Assembly (NCBI GenBank): GCA_036872755.1
Contig: JAVHNS010000015.1
Location: 1,178,001 to 1,242,000 of the forward strand
Source of the DNA: Orbilia blumenaviensis
Lineage: Eukaryota; Ascomycota; Orbiliomycetes; Orbiliales; Orbiliaceae
Direction: 5' to 3'
DNA length: 64,000 nt
In this document: piece after piece, positions 60,711 through 64,000 of the stretch
How positions within the stretch are numbered: the first letter of the stretch is position 1
How the letters are laid out: each line of letters opens with the position of its first letter
Notes under the pieces: model-generated
Databases searched by the model: none
What the model was told of the DNA's origin: nothing
The model's input: only the letters and a program-made list of their open reading frames with translations
Position numbers and translations under genes: made by a program

Positions 60711-62761
60711 CTAGTTACAATAACATTTATTTTCCTTTATTATATTATCAGGGATTTCAGAAATTTCTTGACTTGCTGGATTAATTGGTTCATCCCAGTA
60801 GAATTTGCCAGTAAAACCAACCATCTGCTGGTAGACCTCTTTTTCGACTTCCACCCCCTGGCTTACATTTGTAACCTTCAAAATAACATCAATCTGTTCA
60901 GCACTCAGATGCTCAACCTCAACTGGTATTAGGTTTAATGGTAAGAATCTCTGGACACCATGCAAAATACATCGCTTCCCCTTTGATTCCGAACTAACGC
61001 CGTCTCCCATCCCAATCCTTGTTGATGTTCCCACAAAGTATGGGTTTTCAATTTTTGATTCGAGTTCCATTCCCGCCAAGGCAGCTCGACTTTTGTCTTT
61101 AAGGAAGACGTCAATCACGAAAGTTTCGTCTGTGCATTTAACGCCGTCGAAAACGATATACGCTTTCTTGCCTGCCCTGCCCGAAGTTTGGGGGTTTGAG
61201 GCTGTCGCTTCATCGCACTGGCCAAGCAAAACCATGGCTTCTGTGTTCCCCAAAGCTGACAGTTGATCCTTCGTACTTTCCTTCAAATCTGGAACCCTAG
61301 GTGGCATGAATATATAGCCCAGAGACTTGCAGTCTTTTGCCATATCCCCGATTGTTGTGTGAATCCATCTAAAACACCGACATATTACGTTAACTTTCCG
61401 AAAAATCTGTAGGGAATTAACTCTAAATTGCAGACGTGCCGCCTTACGCTCTGGGATCTCCCTCGCTTAAGACCATGCGGGTGCTATGGGCTCCAACAAA
61501 CGGGCGTAGTGGGAATGACGAGGTATATTGCGCGGTTGGATGGCTTCGAATCCACGTTTCAAACACCCTGTCCATGTTCGCGTGAAAGCTCCAGAACACA
61601 GGATCAAAAGCAGTATATGAGTTGTCCGCCATATCTAAAAGTATGATTATTAGGAAGTCTGAAAATCAGTCAAAACAGATAATCATGGTACATACCATCA
61701 CCAATCCACCCGTGGAAATTATCATGAGGCTGCTCTAAAAGGTTATCAAAATGTTTGCCGATTGGTTTCCCGTTGAAATCATGTGTATATAGTTCTTCAG
61801 GCTGCGGAGGGTCGAACACCGGAATATTTGCCCAAGGGTATCCTGGTGTTCCCAAGTATCCCTGCGGAATGCTGAATAGTGGTTCTCTCAAAGCCGCAAG
61901 TATCTGCCGTTGGTAATCGTTCATTTTCTTGATATAGGGGTCACGTTTGTCCAGAGGCGCCCCAGGCATTAGCTCGCCCGCTCGTGTTACGCAACGTTGG
62001 CCTTTTGCTGAAGCCCCGTCCTTGGCAAGGGCGAACCTCAGGGGATTGGGCCTCTTCCCTTTGGTAGGGTGAAGATAATCCTCATCAAAAAATGCTTGAG
62101 GTATGCCAGAACTGCTACTGTTCGGGTTTGAGGCATCTTCAGCCATCCAGTTCCAATATGGAATCCCACACCCAATTAACGACTCCATATACATTAAGTG
62201 AGCGCGATGCCAGGGCAAAAAGCCCTCCTGGTAATGAAGACACCAGTCTGTGTGGATATAGCAAAGCTCCTGCCACTTTGATCCCAAGTCTGTGGGATTT
62301 AATTTGTCATCTATTGCTGCTCGATATGCATTCAGTTCATCCTCGCTAAGGGAGGAGATATCCTTGCGGACAATAAATGGCGGTGGCTCATAGGTAGGGA
62401 ATTTTATTGGAGTATCCACAATGGGGTCGGCTTCAGTTTTCCGATGTCCCTGTGTTATCCAAAGATGAAATCGGTCAATCGCCTCTTTTGGGAAAAGGCG
62501 GTCACGTTTGTCAGTCATCGGCATGTTTTCTGACTTTATTTGTAGGTAGATCTGCCTACTCCAAGTCGTGACAGAATTATGATCCGATAGATTGATCCCA
62601 AAGTTATAGCTTTCTTTCGGATCTCCAGAATGCATTTTCTTAGTCCAAAATTTACCCACAGCTTCTCGATCAGCTTCTGGTTTAATCCAGTACGGTTTGG
62701 CGAAGAAATTTTTAATCTCGTCTTCCCATACTGGGTTTGTTTGATTAGCACACGCTGTCAT
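60711..62761 (-). CDS. Tyrosinase / polyphenol oxidase-like copper enzyme
   Basis: Exons 62761-61696, 61634-61448 and 61368-60711 (minus), 636 residues. The CuA site is IHTDWCLHYQEGFLPWHRAH with H170, H176 and H185; C174 two residues before H176 fits the Cys-His thioether bond of fungal tyrosinases. The CuB site is PHDNFHGWIGDDMADNS...FWSFHANMD with H346, H350 and H373; the site is completed by splicing the first intron. A C-terminal domain of about 220 residues follows, where related enzymes carry a lid or shielding domain. The protein oxidises phenols to quinones, used in melanin and other pigment or natural-product pathways. There is no signal peptide, so an intracellular or non-classical location is likely. 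No other melanin gene is in the window. Confidence 0.9.
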
Positions 62762-63629
62762 TGTCCTATGAGGGCCTGTGTTGGACCTTGCACAAGGTCA
62801 CGCCTTAAAATTTGATGCGTTTGTGGGAAAGGAGCGATCAGATATCTTGAAAAGAATTGAGCAATTTCTCAGTGCTATACTCCCCTTTTTTTTTTCGCGG
62901 TTCGGATGTGTTGAGATCGAGAACGAAGCGTCTAACTTCCCCGCCGAACACGCATTTAGATTTATACCGAAATTTGCTGATAATGGCACCGAGCTACCAC
63001 AAAAAAAAGTTACCGTGCCTCTTCGGATTTGACACTATTCGCAATCATGCATAAATTAAGGGCCTACTTGTTAGGTAAGTGGGTGGAGATATATGTCAGC
63101 TGCGCATGCTCTGGCTAACAGCCCATCGCGGGGTAACGGCTGGGGCTGGCCGAGTTTAGTCATTTCAGTCGATTTTTGAGAGCACCACCATGTTTCAGCT
63201 GCAGGCTTGCCAGCCCGCGGGCCTGCAAACCCCAGATCCGTAGCGAAATCCGTTTATCGTGGGGCATACCGCTGAGCTGTTCCTATATGCGGCGTTCAGC
63301 TGTTCCTGTATGCGGCGTTCAGCTATTCCTGTATGCGGCGCCCAGCTATTCCTATGTGCGATAAAACAAAAGCCACCAAACCAAATCGGCCAATCACACT
63401 GCGGGTCGCATTTGGAGCGGCGCGGCGGCAAATCCTCAATGAGAGCCTTCTATTCCCTCGGCCGACAAACAATCTCAAGGCTTTTTGTATTTTCAAACGA
63501 GGAGAAAGGAGTTAGGAAGCAAAACCCCTGTGTCCTTTTCGATCTAGATAAAAAGTTTCTAGTTCGGCGTAGTTGTAAGGTTCTGATCATTCAAACTTCG
63601 TTATATCTTTTTATCTCCCGATTGTTTCC
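62762..63629. other. Divergent intergenic region with minisatellite
   Basis: 870 bp between the tyrosinase start (minus) and the right-edge gene (plus). Contains the 23-bp tandem repeat at 63275-63360 and a GC-rich palindromic patch around 63210-63235 (CAGCCCGCGGGCCTG). Open frames here largely run through the repeat. Confidence 0.45.
63275..63360 (+). repeat. 23-bp minisatellite, about 3.7 copies
   Basis: Units 63275-63297, 63298-63320, 63321-63343 and a partial one at 63344-63360, consensus agct(g/a)ttcctgtatgcggcg followed by TTC or CCC. Copies differ by one to three bases. It lies 270 bp upstream of the right-edge gene and 510 bp from the tyrosinase start. Confidence 0.9.
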
Positions 63630-64000
63630 ATGATGAGTTGGTGGAAGGATGTATTATTCTCATGGTGGCTCATTCTATGCCATTTTTTTGGGTTCCAATC
63701 TATTGATGAATCTACCCTCAACCGGGCGAACATTCCCCAAGCCTCATTTTTTCAACTTCCAGATGTTTACGAGAATTTTGTCAACCCTGACCCTAACACA
63801 CACAGGATCAAAAACACATGCCAGGACAAAAGGTTTTTAGAACAAGTTCGTGCCCTCCAGTCCCCAGCAAACCGTAGTGAATGCAATACGCCCAGCACAA
63901 GACAAGTCTGGTGTAAAAATTTGAACCAAAACCCGTTCCATATATGTTATGACTACGAACGACCAGCGGAACAGAAAATACCAGTTCCGCACCCAAATAA
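63630..64000 (+). CDS. Putative secreted protein, 3' truncated by window edge
   Basis: From tandem ATGs at 63630 and 63633 the frame stays open to the last base (at least 123 codons). The N-terminus (MMSWWKDVLFSWWLILCHFFGF) is a basic-then-hydrophobic stretch that fits a signal peptide. The rest is polar with several cysteines (TCQDKRF, SECNTPS, VWCKN, ICYDY) at spacings seen in secreted, disulfide-bonded proteins. I recognise no domain; the part in view may be followed by introns or a longer domain. Competing frames over the same bases are shorter and lack such structure. Confidence 0.5.
   Translation, partial: MMSWWKDVLFSWWLILCHFFGFQSIDESTLNRANIPQASFFQLPDVYENFVNPDPNTHRIKNTCQDKRFLEQVRALQSPANRSECNTPSTRQVWCKNLNQNPFHICYDYERPAEQKIPVPHPN

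Noticed and set aside
1..64000. CRISPR arrays, bacterial operons, transposase or reverse transcriptase genes, rRNA
   Set aside because: None seen. Tandem repeats present are coding microsatellites or minisatellites without spacers; no transposase or RT motif was recognised in any frame read.

Overview
The window is nuclear DNA from a filamentous ascomycete (Pezizomycotina; Leotiomycetes is only a guess). The sequence shows short GT-AG introns, mostly 45-130 bp, often with CTRAC-like branch points. Several gene families here are typical of these fungi: DUF4360 secreted proteins, DUF4246, a fungal rhodopsin-type membrane protein, a Zn2Cys6 factor, a PNP/NB-ARC/TPR NOD-like receptor, and a giant DUF6606/DUF3638/DUF3645 protein. 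All exon models were built by hand from open frames, splice signals and phase, and every model listed closes in frame. No transcript or database evidence was available.

Layout. 0-4.3 kb: two DUF4360 secreted-protein genes in tandem, one without introns and one with four exons and a threonine-rich linker. 7.0-14.0 kb: a roughly 2,200-residue NACHT-type STAND protein. 15.8-25.6 kb: a 3,179-residue DUF6606/3638/3645 protein on the same strand; its motifs resemble an SF2/SecA-type helicase core. 26.1-29.8 kb, minus strand: a small cysteine-rich, probably GPI-anchored protein (with a GC-AG intron) and a DUF4246 protein. 31.2-31.7 kb: a small basic protein with hexapeptide repeats. 34.1-35.6 kb, minus: a rhodopsin-like seven-helix protein. 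35.6-39.1 kb is gene-poor and holds apparent relics of a DUF4360 gene and a serine-protease-like gene. 39.1-41.1 kb: an F-box-like/leucine-rich protein. 41.5-43.6 kb, minus: an all-helical orphan. 45.7-48.6 kb: a one-exon PNP-NB-ARC-TPR receptor. 49.5-50.2 kb, minus: a small gene that seems frameshifted. 51.1-52.0 kb, minus: a GNAT acetyltransferase. 52.8-55.0 kb: a Zn2Cys6 transcription factor, convergent with a TauD/TfdA-type dioxygenase (55.2-56.8 kb). 57-60.7 kb is gene-poor with a WD40 relic, a T16G16 tract and a large inverted repeat. 60.7-62.8 kb, minus: a tyrosinase. At the right edge a putative secreted-protein gene runs off the window.

How they may work together (inference). Two NOD-like receptors and a giant putative ATPase suggest a self/non-self recognition or defence neighbourhood. 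The Zn2Cys6 factor, TauD-type oxygenase, tyrosinase, DUF4246 protein and acetyltransferase look like accessory oxidative metabolism, but no polyketide synthase, NRPS or terpene synthase is present, so this is not a standard biosynthetic cluster. Relics, minisatellites and long gene-poor gaps fit a fast-evolving accessory region.
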